From Porphyromonadaceae bacterium (lineage in GTDB: Bacteria; Bacteroidota; Bacteroidia; Bacteroidales; Dysgonomonadaceae), in the NCBI GenBank assembly GCA_021372865.1, contig JAJFTO010000016.1, positions 1 to 64,000 of the forward strand: DNA of 64,000 nt, in the 5' to 3' direction. A program made the position numbers and the translations under genes. This document shows, in pieces, positions 35,709-44,381 of this stretch (its first letter is position 1; each line of letters opens with the position of its first letter). The notes beneath the pieces are model-generated. The model did not search any database. It saw nothing but the letters and a program-made list of their open reading frames with translations, and was not told where the DNA came from.

Positions 35709-37190
35709 TTAATAGGCTCTTGCAAAGATGACCCGTTGGGGTGATGGTTTTCCGGTGACCATGCATTTGCCGGGTGTCTTGTCGCCTTCGAGAGGGATAC
35801 AACGAATGGTAGCCTTTGTTTCCTCCTTGATCAACGCTTCCGTTTCTGGCGTTCCGTCCCAGTGGCAGAGCAGGAATCCACCTTTCTCTATCTCTACCTT
35901 GAACTCTTCGTAGCTGTTCACCTCACGCGTTTGGGCCACGCGGAAGTCTGCCGCCTTCCTGTAAATGTTCTCCTGAATATCATCCAGCAGCGCTTTTACA
36001 TGATGTTCAATTCCTTCGCAGGAAAGAGTTTCTTTGGTGAGTGTATCGCGACGGGCCACCTCGATGGTGTTGTTCTCCAGGTCGCGTCCTCCCAGGGCAA
36101 GCCTTACCGGTACTCCCTTGAGCTCATATTCCGAGAACTTCCATCCCGGCTTCTTGTTGTCGGTATTGTCATATTTCACGCTGATGCCGAGAGATTTCAA
36201 CTTCGTGACGATCCCTGCCGCCTTCTCGTTGATCTGTTGGAGCTGTTCGTCGTTTTTGTAAATAGGTACGATTACTACCTGGTAAGGAGCAAGCTTGGGT
36301 GGCAGTACGAGGCCGTTGTCGTCGGAGTGTGACATGATCAGTGCGCCAATCAGCCGGGTGGAGACACCCCATGAGGTGGCCCACACGTAGTCGCGGTTGC
36401 CGTTCTGATCGGAGAACTGTACATCGAAAGCCTTTGCAAAGTTTTGTCCGAGGAAGTGGGAGGTACCCGACTGTAATGCTTTGCCATCCTGCATCAGCGC
36501 CTCGATGGTGTAGGTGTCGAGTGCACCGGCAAAACGTTCCGTCTCCGACTTGAAGCCTTTTACTACCGGCATCGCCATATACTTCTCTGCAAACTCGGCA
36601 TATACATCGATCATCCGCTCTGCTTCCTCCACCGCCTCTTCTTTGGTGGCGTGTGCGGTGTGGCCCTCCTGCCAGAGGAACTCGGCCGTACGCAGAAAAA
36701 GACGGGTACGCATCTCCCAACGTACCACGTTGGCCCACTGGTTGATGAGTAGGGGCAGGTCGCGGTAGGACTGGATCCAGTTTTTGTAGGTGCTCCATAT
36801 GATGGTTTCGGAGGTGGGGCGTACTACCAGCTCCTCTTCGAGCTTTGCTTCGGGATCGACCACTACGCCGCTTCCATCGGGTGCATTTTTCAGGCGGTAG
36901 TGTGTCACCACGGCACACTCTTTGGCAAAACCTTCCACGTGGTCGGCCTCACGGCTCAGGTATGATTTGGGGATGAACAGCGGGAAGTAGGCATTCATAT
37001 GCCCTGTCTCCTTGAACATGTCGTCCAGCTGACGCTGCATCTTTTCCCAGATTGCGTAACCATAGGGTTTGATCACCATACAGCCTCTTACGGCTGAGTT
37101 CTCAGCCAGGTCGGCCTTGATCACGACATCGAGGTACCACTGTGAATAATCTTTGCTGCGGGGAGTAATCTCCTTCAATTCTTTTGCCAT
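35709..37190 (-). CDS. proS: Prolyl-tRNA synthetase, archaeal/eukaryotic type
   Basis: A 493-residue class II synthetase starting [19 protein letters not shown]; 22 upstream residues are excluded by a promoter box inside them. It lacks the bacterial editing insertion and has the archaeal-type form: TSETIIW motif, [26 protein letters not shown] (motif 2), and a C-terminus ending in Tyr (ARAY). This type is normal for Bacteroidetes. Archaeal-type ProRS is longer at the C-terminus than the bacterial form. Confidence 0.95.
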   Translation of the reverse strand: MAKELKEITPRSKDYSQWYLDVVIKADLAENSAVRGCMVIKPYGYAIWEKMQRQLDDMFKETGHMNAYFPLFIPKSYLSREADHVEGFAKECAVVTHYRLKNAPDGSGVVVDPEAKLEEELVVRPTSETIIWSTYKNWIQSYRDLPLLINQWANVVRWEMRTRLFLRTAEFLWQEGHTAHATKEEAVEEAERMIDVYAEFAEKYMAMPVVKGFKSETERFAGALDTYTIEALMQDGKALQSGTSHFLGQNFAKAFDVQFSDQNGNRDYVWATSWGVSTRLIGALIMSHSDDNGLVLPPKLAPYQVVIVPIYKNDEQLQQINEKAAGIVTKLKSLGISVKYDNTDNKKPGWKFSEYELKGVPVRLALGGRDLENNTIEVARRDTLTKETLSCEGIEHHVKALLDDIQENIYRKAADFRVAQTREVNSYEEFKVEIEKGGFLLCHWDGTPETEALIKEETKATIRCIPLEGDKTPGKCMVTGKPSPQRVIFARAY

Positions 37191-37222
37191 TTCGTCTGAA
37201 TACTGTTTTTTGTTTGTGGGTG

Positions 37223-37230
37223 CAAAGATA
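37223..37230 (-). promoter_or_regulatory. proS -7 box
   Basis: TATCTTTG on the minus strand, 33 bp upstream of the ATG at 37190 and downstream of the alternative ATG at 37256, so it supports the shorter ProRS. Confidence 0.6.
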
Positions 37231-37379
37231 ATACCAACTGACTGATTTTTCCCCATTCATGTTCCACATTTTTTCATTTGTTACGTATCGTGTATAGCTT
37301 TAAACTGTCGTAGCTGACCTTACCAATCGCTTCCCGTGTCGTTTATCCGGGTGATAAAATGATTCTTTCCGTAAGTTTC

Positions 37380-37430
37380 AAAAAACCCCTTTTTGGGGGT
37401 ATTTTTTACAAAATTAGACGGGTAATTTTG
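37380..37430 (+). promoter_or_regulatory. Hairpin and -7 box upstream of the OmpA-TPR pair
   Basis: ACCCC (37385-37389) pairs with GGGGT (37396-37400), extended by AAAA/TTTT across a mismatch and followed by a T-run to 37407, so it looks like an intrinsic terminator with no gene ending at it. TAATTTTG (37423-37430) follows, giving a 5' leader of about 200 nt before the start at 37643. Nothing else definite is seen in 37191-37642. Confidence 0.45.
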
Positions 37431-37642
37431 CTTTTAATAACACAATAGAATAAAAAATTAACCGGGATCAAAAACAGACATGCCTATTCCTTCACGGGAT
37501 CTTAAATGATGCTGACTCATTCAAAAACAATGATCATGAGACTTGCAGGTAAACCGTTATACACAAAAACATAATTATTTGCGTTGACTTCTATTTTATT
37601 TTTAAATTCCATGTATTTTAACAAAATAAATAAAATAAATGT

Positions 37643-38941
37643 ATGAAACGACTATTGATCCTTTTGAGTTTTTGCCTGTTGTTCACCATACAGGCCGATG
37701 CACAGAATTGGCTGAACAAGCTGGGAAATGCAGCCAAGGAAGCTGCGAAGAATACAGTAGAGCGGCGTGTAGAGCAAAAATCCGAAGAGGTAACGGATGA
37801 AGCATTGGATAAAGTAGAAGAATCAGCGACCAAAAAAGACAAAGAAAAGAAATCCCGTGTTACCGGAGAGGAAGAAACCAAAGATGACGTTACCGGGGGG
37901 AAAGAAACCAAAGAGAACGCATCACTGGATGAACCCACACAAAAATTAACGGCTACAAGCCGCTATGATTTTGTACCGGGTGACCAGATCCTTTTCTTTG
38001 AAGATTTTTCCCAGGATGCCATCGGCGACTTTCCGGCACTCTGGAGTTCCAATGGCAGTGGTGAGGTGAAAACAGTGAATATCGCATCCGGGAAATGGCT
38101 ACACATGAACGGGGAGGATGCGGTCTACTGCTACACACGCAAGCTGGCTTTGCCCGATAACTTTATTGTGGAATTTGATCTCATCCCCGATGCGGAATAC
38201 CAGGATGGATTACAGTTCTCGCTCTACCAGGAACGGGCTGACGACGCAAAAGAAATGGACGACGAACTGTACCCCGGTGCGGCCGGGCTTCATGTGGATA
38301 TGGGCTATGAAAGATGGGATACCAAGGGGTACAGGGAAGACGAAGATTGGATCACCGGACAGGCCACGAAGAATCCGGTCATCCGCGAAAAGGAAAACCA
38401 TGTCATCATCTGGGTACAGCAACGCAGGGTACGTATTTATCACCAGAACGAGAAAGTGTTGGATGTGCCTACCAACATTTATCCCGGTGTGAAGTTTGAC
38501 CGCATGCGCTTTTCCGGATGGGACCGCCACAGTGCTCCCTATGTTACCAACCTGAAGATCACCACCGCCTCACCCGATACGCGCAGCAAGCTGATTACCG
38601 AAGGCCGGCTGGTCACCTACGGCATCACCTTCGATGTGAACAAGGCCGATGTGAAAGCGGAATCGTTTGGCACACTGAAGAGCATTGCCGATGTATTGAA
38701 AGAAAATAGCCCGGTGAGAGTGAAAATTATCGGACATACCGACAGCGACGGCGACGATACCAAAAACATGGAACTTTCACGCAGGCGTGCGGAATCGGTG
38801 AAAAACGCGCTGGTGAAAAACTTTGCCATTGACGCTTCGCGGATGGAAACTGAAGGTGCAGGAGAATCGAAACCGGTCGCTCCCAATGACACACCTGCCA
38901 ATAAAGCCAAGAATCGCAGGGTAGAACTGGTTAAGTTATGA
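37643..38941 (+). CDS. OmpA-family envelope protein
   Basis: A 432-residue protein with signal peptide MKRLLILLSFCLLFTIQADA. A charged, coiled-coil-like Lys/Glu-rich region (25-110) is followed by a beta-sandwich (about 115-310, with FFEDFSQDAIGDFP and WDRHSAPYVTNL, lectin-like). The C-terminal OmpA peptidoglycan-binding domain (about 320-432) carries ITFDVNKADVKAES, KIIGHTDSDGDD and NRRVELVKL. It should tether the envelope to peptidoglycan. The stop overlaps the next start as ATGA, so the two are translationally coupled. Confidence 0.85.
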   Translation: MKRLLILLSFCLLFTIQADAQNWLNKLGNAAKEAAKNTVERRVEQKSEEVTDEALDKVEESATKKDKEKKSRVTGEEETKDDVTGGKETKENASLDEPTQKLTATSRYDFVPGDQILFFEDFSQDAIGDFPALWSSNGSGEVKTVNIASGKWLHMNGEDAVYCYTRKLALPDNFIVEFDLIPDAEYQDGLQFSLYQERADDAKEMDDELYPGAAGLHVDMGYERWDTKGYREDEDWITGQATKNPVIREKENHVIIWVQQRRVRIYHQNEKVLDVPTNIYPGVKFDRMRFSGWDRHSAPYVTNLKITTASPDTRSKLITEGRLVTYGITFDVNKADVKAESFGTLKSIADVLKENSPVRVKIIGHTDSDGDDTKNMELSRRRAESVKNALVKNFAIDASRMETEGAGESKPVAPNDTPANKAKNRRVELVKL

Positions 38942-41118
38942 TCAGAAAAAAACATTTTTTGTTGTTCGTCATGCTGGCCTGGGTAGGGATTACCTTCGCC
39001 CAATTGCAAATGCCAACCGATATAAAACGGATCATTGAGAAAGCATCTTCCGGAAAAGAACTGACTGAGCAGGAAACGACCCGATTGGAAGCGTGGGGAA
39101 ATAGCATGGAGCAGCAATACGGGAAGCAGGAGAACAAAACCAGTAAGCAAGGGAACAAAACCGGTAAACAGGGAGCGAAAACAGTGGAAGCTGATCCACA
39201 GGATGTGGAAGGTTCAATCAAAAGTACCAGCAACCCCTGTCCTGAAAAAATAAAGCTACCAGCCACACCGGTGCTTACACGTGACCAGTATGTACAATTG
39301 GCGCAATCACTGATGACGACCTACGGGCCAAAGACAGGCGATTTACCAAAACTGAAACGGATATTGGAAGGGTCGGCCAGACAGACAGATGGTGCCGATA
39401 TGGGTGCCGCGTTTGTGATGACGGGAGCCGGTTCTGCGTCGGTTTATGCCATTGCCTGGAGTGCGGTGCGAAGTCCCGGCGACCTGCTTACGGCAAACAA
39501 TCTGGGGGTGGTACTCAAAGATATGGGTGAATATGCCAGGGCTGTACAGGTGTTACAGTATGCCGATCAGTTAAAACCCAACATCGGCCTCGTCCTCTGT
39601 AATCTGGGATGGGCTTATTGGGAAGCAGGTGATCAAACCAACGCTACGGCAATGTTCGAAAAGGCACTGAAAGCAGCTCCGAAGATGAGTTCGCCCTATC
39701 TGGGACTGGGACTGATAGCCCAATGCGAAAAAAATCATGTGAAGGCGGAGCTGTACTTGCGAAAGGCATTGACACAAAAATATTCGGCAGTGGGCTTCGC
39801 CGCCATGGCGAAGGCGCAGGAAGCAAAATCTACTTCGGAACAGCAGGGAAGTCAGCCACGCCCGCTGACCGATGAAAAAGGAGACACCCGGGGACTTGAA
39901 ATTCCCGACCTGCCTGTGTCTGAGGAAATGGATAGAATGGCTGGGCAGGAACAGTCTCTCAACCTTTACATGGCGCAATTGGATGCCCGGGAGCAGCAAT
40001 TGTTGTCCCGTCTGCTCTCCGCTTCGGAGCGGATGAAGAATCAGCAGCGGCGTGCATCGAAAGATCCGGACAATGCGATGGTTTTTCCACGCGATTTTGC
40101 GAAGGAGATCATGCAGTTTCAGGATACCTACGGTTTGTTGTTTGGGGAAAACAGCAACTACGCGAGGGCTTCGCAACAGGGATCGAAGTTGTTGGAAGAC
40201 AATGTAAAAATGATGGAGCAACATCTGCCGACGATCACTCAGGATCAGGAAAAATTCCTGCAGTTGCAGGAAAAAATGCAGGCTGTCATGAAAGAAGGAA
40301 TGAAGTGCGGTGACAATGAATATTGTCAGAAACAGGTCGAAGCCAAGGTCAAGAAGGTACAGTATGAGATAGACCTACTCATGTTTCAGATGTGTAAGAT
40401 ACAAAAAGGGGACCTGGAGTCCTCCTTCTCTGCAGCCTGTAAAAATTACACGCTTGTTTCCGGTGCAATGAAAGAGGCGATATCTGATTTTTATGCTTTT
40501 ACCAATCCCACCATTGAACGGATGTATGCGCCCAGTCTCAACGAGTATTACAATCTCTTTCGGGAATTGGCCGTGCTCAGTCACCTTAAGATCGCCGCAG
40601 GTTTTGCAGTAGGGATACCCCCCATTGTCAACCAACTCAACGAGTTGGTTTGTGTGGAGCCGAAGCCCCCACGGCCACCCCAGGAAGCAACCGAACCGAC
40701 ATTACCGGCAAAAGAGAAAAAAGAGTGCCCGCTGGGCGAAGATGGAATCGGGGGAGGCATAGGTCCCTTGTCGTTTGAGTTGAGCTGCGAACATGTGAAG
40801 CTGTCGGGGGGTGAGGGCATCCTCTGGTCGGTGAAGCGTGATTTTAACAAACATGAAACCACCCTTTGGGGTGGTGTGGGCGCGAAAGGGGAATATGGGA
40901 ACGGAAACCTTTCTGTGGAAGCAACATTGGGTATGGAGGTCATCCTGGGACAGGGCGACAGTGTGAAGGATGTAGCATTCACCAGCTCAGTCAAGGCCGG
41001 AGTAGGCGGACTGGCGGAAGGGGAGGTCAGCGGACGTTTTGCTTTGGAAGGAGGCCCTTCGGTAAGTATGGATGCAAACCTGACGCCTCCCGGTATATCC
41101 GATATAATGGGTAATTGA
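38938..41118 (+). CDS. Secreted TPR protein with Gly-rich C-terminal domain
   Basis: A 726-residue protein with signal peptide MIRKKHFLLFVMLAWVGITFAQ. Residues 20-80 are Lys/Gln-rich. Tetratricopeptide repeats occupy about 175-300 (NNLGVVLKDMGEYARAVQVL, NLGWAYWEAGDQTNATAMFEKALK). A long helical region continues to about 565. A Pro-rich linker and a Gly-rich, strand-alternating domain (about 600-726) follow, with no family I recognise. Coupling to the OmpA gene suggests a surface or periplasmic complex. Confidence 0.75.
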   Translation: MIRKKHFLLFVMLAWVGITFAQLQMPTDIKRIIEKASSGKELTEQETTRLEAWGNSMEQQYGKQENKTSKQGNKTGKQGAKTVEADPQDVEGSIKSTSNPCPEKIKLPATPVLTRDQYVQLAQSLMTTYGPKTGDLPKLKRILEGSARQTDGADMGAAFVMTGAGSASVYAIAWSAVRSPGDLLTANNLGVVLKDMGEYARAVQVLQYADQLKPNIGLVLCNLGWAYWEAGDQTNATAMFEKALKAAPKMSSPYLGLGLIAQCEKNHVKAELYLRKALTQKYSAVGFAAMAKAQEAKSTSEQQGSQPRPLTDEKGDTRGLEIPDLPVSEEMDRMAGQEQSLNLYMAQLDAREQQLLSRLLSASERMKNQQRRASKDPDNAMVFPRDFAKEIMQFQDTYGLLFGENSNYARASQQGSKLLEDNVKMMEQHLPTITQDQEKFLQLQEKMQAVMKEGMKCGDNEYCQKQVEAKVKKVQYEIDLLMFQMCKIQKGDLESSFSAACKNYTLVSGAMKEAISDFYAFTNPTIERMYAPSLNEYYNLFRELAVLSHLKIAAGFAVGIPPIVNQLNELVCVEPKPPRPPQEATEPTLPAKEKKECPLGEDGIGGGIGPLSFELSCEHVKLSGGEGILWSVKRDFNKHETTLWGGVGAKGEYGNGNLSVEATLGMEVILGQGDSVKDVAFTSSVKAGVGGLAEGEVSGRFALEGGPSVSMDANLTPPGISDIMGN

Positions 41119-41141
41119 GTTATACCCACCCCTGAAGAAGG

Positions 41142-41759
41142 TCATATCAGTTTTTGTTCCAGGGCCATGCGTACCAGTGCCGCGGTGTTTCTGGCACCCA
41201 TTTTGACCAGCAGGTTCTTGCGGTAGCTGTTGATGGTTTCAATGCCGAGAAACATTTTTTTGGCAATCTCAGTGTTGGTATATCCTTCTACAATGAAACA
41301 CAGCAACTCCTTCTCGCGGGGGGTGAGCCATACAGGGGTACTGGACCTGTTGTGCATTAACAGGTCGATCTCTTCACAAAGAAAAATCTCGTTTTGCATC
41401 ACCCGTTCCACGCTCAGGATAATCTCCTGCGGCATAGCATTTTTGACTACGTAACCCGATGCCCCGTGATCGATCATGCGGCGAACAATGGCATATTCAT
41501 TGAAACTGGATAAAGCGACAATGCGGATCTCCGGATGGGCCGTTTTGATTTCCTTACAGAGGTCTATGCCGCTGATATCGGGCAGATTGATGTCGAGCAG
41601 GATCACATCGGGTAGTTCGTGCAGAAGTGCTTTCCTGCATTCAGCGCCATTGACGGCAGTACCAATTACCCGGATATGTTCGGCGTCATCAAAAAGTTTT
41701 TTCAATCCCTCAAGCAGAATAAGATGGTCATCCACAATCAGGAGTTTAATCTTGTTCAT
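41142..41759 (-). CDS. NarL/LuxR-type response regulator
   Basis: A 205-residue regulator starting MNKIKLLIVDDHLILLEG. The receiver domain has the DD acidic pair, the phospho-acceptor Asp in VILLDINLPDISG, and the Lys in YVVKNAMP. The C-terminal LuxR helix-turn-helix (about 140-200) has LTPREKELLCFIVEGYTNTEIAKKM. It overlaps the histidine kinase stop by 14 nt, so the pair is coupled. It converges on the TPR gene; its targets are unknown. Confidence 0.92.
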   Translation of the reverse strand: MNKIKLLIVDDHLILLEGLKKLFDDAEHIRVIGTAVNGAECRKALLHELPDVILLDINLPDISGIDLCKEIKTAHPEIRIVALSSFNEYAIVRRMIDHGASGYVVKNAMPQEIILSVERVMQNEIFLCEEIDLLMHNRSSTPVWLTPREKELLCFIVEGYTNTEIAKKMFLGIETINSYRKNLLVKMGARNTAALVRMALEQKLI

Positions 41760-42738
41760 CGCTTTCTGTATCAATGTTCATTTCTATGGTTATCTCGGTA
41801 CCTTTCCCTTTGGATGAGAGTATGTTGAGTGTTCCTCCTGCCGAGTTGATGCGGTTTGCCACGTTGTGAAGGCCTGTCCCTTGCAGGTGGGTAGGGGTAT
41901 CAAAACCAATTCCGTCGTCCTCCACGGCGATGAAGATCCGGTCGGGTTGTTGGATGACCTGCACGTTGATATGTTCCGCATGGGCATGTTTGACCGCATT
42001 ATTGATCAATTCGAAGATGGCACGATAGAGCGTGATCTCTGTCTTCTTGTCGATTCTCTTTTCTTCTCCGAAAAAATGAAAACGAACATTTGGAAAGCTG
42101 TGACAAAAGTCTTCCACAGCCACTTTTAATCCATACATTGACAGGGATTCAGGCATCATGTTATGTGCTACGCGACGCAGTTCCTGCATGCAGTTATCGA
42201 GCATTTCCACTACCTTGTTAAAACGTGAAATATCCTCCGCCTCCATGACTAAGTCTTGTTTCATCTCAAAAAGGTTCAGTTTTACCGCCGACAACATGCC
42301 TCCCAGACCATCGTGCAGGTCGCATGCCAACCGGCTGCGTTCGGCTGTCTCTCCATCCATGACGGCCTGAGTGGCAATGATCTGCTTTTCCTGCATCAGT
42401 TGGATGATTTTTTGTTCGGCCAGCTTCTTTTTACCTTGCACCGATTTTTGTCGCAGATAAAGCAGCAGCGACAACAGCAACAAGAAAACAAGCCACGTGG
42501 AAGCGATTATTCCATGCAGTTTCCATCTTCTTTCCAATCCGCCGATACGCAACTCCTTTTTCCCGGTTTTATATCTCTTTTCCAATTCAGCCGACGGTTT
42601 AATTTCGGTTGCCGGACGTGTATCAATGACGGTGGTCTCTGTTGCTTCGATCTCAGGACGATCTTTGTCCTGACCAAACCCAGGTATGAAAATCAGAAAA
42701 AAGCAGACAATAAGGTTTAACAATACTTCTCGTTTCAT
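41746..42738 (-). CDS. NarL-type sensor histidine kinase
   Basis: A 330-residue kinase starting MKREVLLNLIVCFFLIF. It has a signal or first membrane segment, a short extracytoplasmic stretch, and a second segment (WLVFLLLLSLLLYL, about 75-92). The HisKA_3 box RSRLACDLHDGLGGMLSAVKLNL contains the phospho-acceptor His; HATPase motifs VEDDGIGFD and GTGLHNVANRI follow. The extracytoplasmic part is small, so the signal may come from a partner protein. It is co-transcribed with the response regulator. Confidence 0.9.
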   Translation of the reverse strand: MKREVLLNLIVCFFLIFIPGFGQDKDRPEIEATETTVIDTRPATEIKPSAELEKRYKTGKKELRIGGLERRWKLHGIIASTWLVFLLLLSLLLYLRQKSVQGKKKLAEQKIIQLMQEKQIIATQAVMDGETAERSRLACDLHDGLGGMLSAVKLNLFEMKQDLVMEAEDISRFNKVVEMLDNCMQELRRVAHNMMPESLSMYGLKVAVEDFCHSFPNVRFHFFGEEKRIDKKTEITLYRAIFELINNAVKHAHAEHINVQVIQQPDRIFIAVEDDGIGFDTPTHLQGTGLHNVANRINSAGGTLNILSSKGKGTEITIEMNIDTESDEQD

Positions 42739-42873
42739 AAAGGCCATCTTGTGATAGGTTATGATCTAACTCTTCCATGCAAAGCTAATTCTTTTCGTGA
42801 AGATAGAAAACCCTTTTGGAGATATTTATATGGAAAATAATGAATTAATTTCGAAAGGCCAGGGAGGAAGTGG

Positions 42874-44256
42874 TCAACGCTCTTTGTTTTTCATATTTCC
42901 CCGGTTAAAGGAGAAATAGATTCCGGGCAATCCGATGACTGTAAAAATCAAAAATCCCCATTGCATCACATCCATAAACACATGGTTTGAAACCGCTTCT
43001 ACCGACGAGTCCCCAAAATTCATCGAGAAGAGAAAGGTGATGATGCTCATGCTGATAATCTGTCCGAATACCCGCATGGAAGCTGCAATGCCGGATGCCT
43101 GCCCATATTGTGGCCGTTCTACCGAACTCATGATGGTGTTCATGTTGGGCGAAGAGAAGAGGGCAAAGCCAAGTCCCACCCATATCAGGATTGCGACAAT
43201 CCATCCGATGGATGTGGCAGGTGAAAGAAAAGCCAGCATGCCCAGTCCCGAAGTACACATGGCCATGCCCACCGTCGCGAAGTAACGGGGTTGAATTTTG
43301 TCGGACAGCTTGCCCACCATCGGCGAGAAGAGTGCCATCATCAGGGGTTGTGCGACGATGATCGCTCCCGCATCACGTGGTGAGAGACCCTGTATTTTTT
43401 GCAGATAGAGGCTCAGAAAAAAAACAATGGCAAAAGTAGCGGTATAGTTGATGAGTGCGGAGAGGCTGGAGTAGGTGAAAAGCCTGTTTCGGGTGAAAAG
43501 GCGGGTGTCGAGTAGTGGATGGTCAATCCGGCTTTCCATTTGCCAGAAAAGGAGTAGCAGCAGGATGGCGGCCCCCATCAAGGTCCAGCCCAATGGAGAC
43601 GGAATCAGGGAGGAGCCAAATACCAACGCTGAGAGTCCAGTCATAAACAGGATGGTTCCGAGGTGGTCTCCACTGGTGTGGGTGCGGACTTTCTTTTCGT
43701 GATTTCGAAGAAAGCGCAACGAGATTAGAAGGGTGAACGTACCAAATATTGCGGCGATCAGAAAGAGGGAGCGCCATCCCGTATGAATTGTGAGAATACC
43801 GCCTACAAGTGGCCCCAGTGCCAGGCCTGCGTAGACCGACGAGACTGAGATGCCAAGCACCTGTCCCCTTTTATGCGTCGGGAATGAGGCCACGAGGAGG
43901 GCCTGTCCGGTGGTTCCCGTGAAGGCTGCGCCCACACCTTGTACAAAACGGCCTGCAATAAGCCAGTATCCATCCGGGGCAACGTAGCAGAGAAGTGAGG
44001 AGAGCGTAAAAAGAAGAAGCCCCCATTTGAAAAGCTTCCGGTTGTCGTTCCGATCACCCCAGGTACCGGCCGGCAGCATAAACAGTGCGGTACCCAGGAT
44101 GAAGGAAGTGATAATCCAGCTCAGCTCGATGGCAGTAAGGGAGAGGTTCCTTTCGATGGTCGGTAACGCGATGTTCACCGCCGAAATGAGAAAGGTACCC
44201 ATGAATGAGGTTGCCGACACCATCCATAATATCGAAAGTTCTTCTCTTTTTTCCAT
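42874..44256 (-). CDS. MFS exporter, DHA2-like
   Basis: A 460-residue transporter with about 14 membrane helices. Family motifs include SWIITSFILGTALFMLPAGTWGDRNDNRKLFKWG (motif A region) and RFVQGVGAAFTGTTGQALLVASFP. Proton-driven drug or metabolite export is the family role; the substrate is unknown. It lies 125 bp downstream of the GH2 gene, on the same strand. Confidence 0.85.
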   Translation of the reverse strand: MEKREELSILWMVSATSFMGTFLISAVNIALPTIERNLSLTAIELSWIITSFILGTALFMLPAGTWGDRNDNRKLFKWGLLLFTLSSLLCYVAPDGYWLIAGRFVQGVGAAFTGTTGQALLVASFPTHKRGQVLGISVSSVYAGLALGPLVGGILTIHTGWRSLFLIAAIFGTFTLLISLRFLRNHEKKVRTHTSGDHLGTILFMTGLSALVFGSSLIPSPLGWTLMGAAILLLLLFWQMESRIDHPLLDTRLFTRNRLFTYSSLSALINYTATFAIVFFLSLYLQKIQGLSPRDAGAIIVAQPLMMALFSPMVGKLSDKIQPRYFATVGMAMCTSGLGMLAFLSPATSIGWIVAILIWVGLGFALFSSPNMNTIMSSVERPQYGQASGIAASMRVFGQIISMSIITFLFSMNFGDSSVEAVSNHVFMDVMQWGFLIFTVIGLPGIYFSFNRGNMKNKER

Positions 44257-44381
44257 TTTTCTGTTGTTTGTAATGCCGTGATATCGCTGTTAGACCCGCC
44301 CGTTTATACTTTTCCCATTTCACCTGTTTACTTTTCCCACACATCCGGTCTCGTGTCTCTCTCCGCCTGCCTCGTGAAAGA

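Noticed and set aside
35695..35802. Longer menA start
   Set aside because: It would overlap the 3' end of proS, and the extra residues are unlike the UbiA family.
37191..37256. Longer proS start
   Set aside because: A perfect -7 box lies inside the extra 22 codons, so they should not be transcribed in full.
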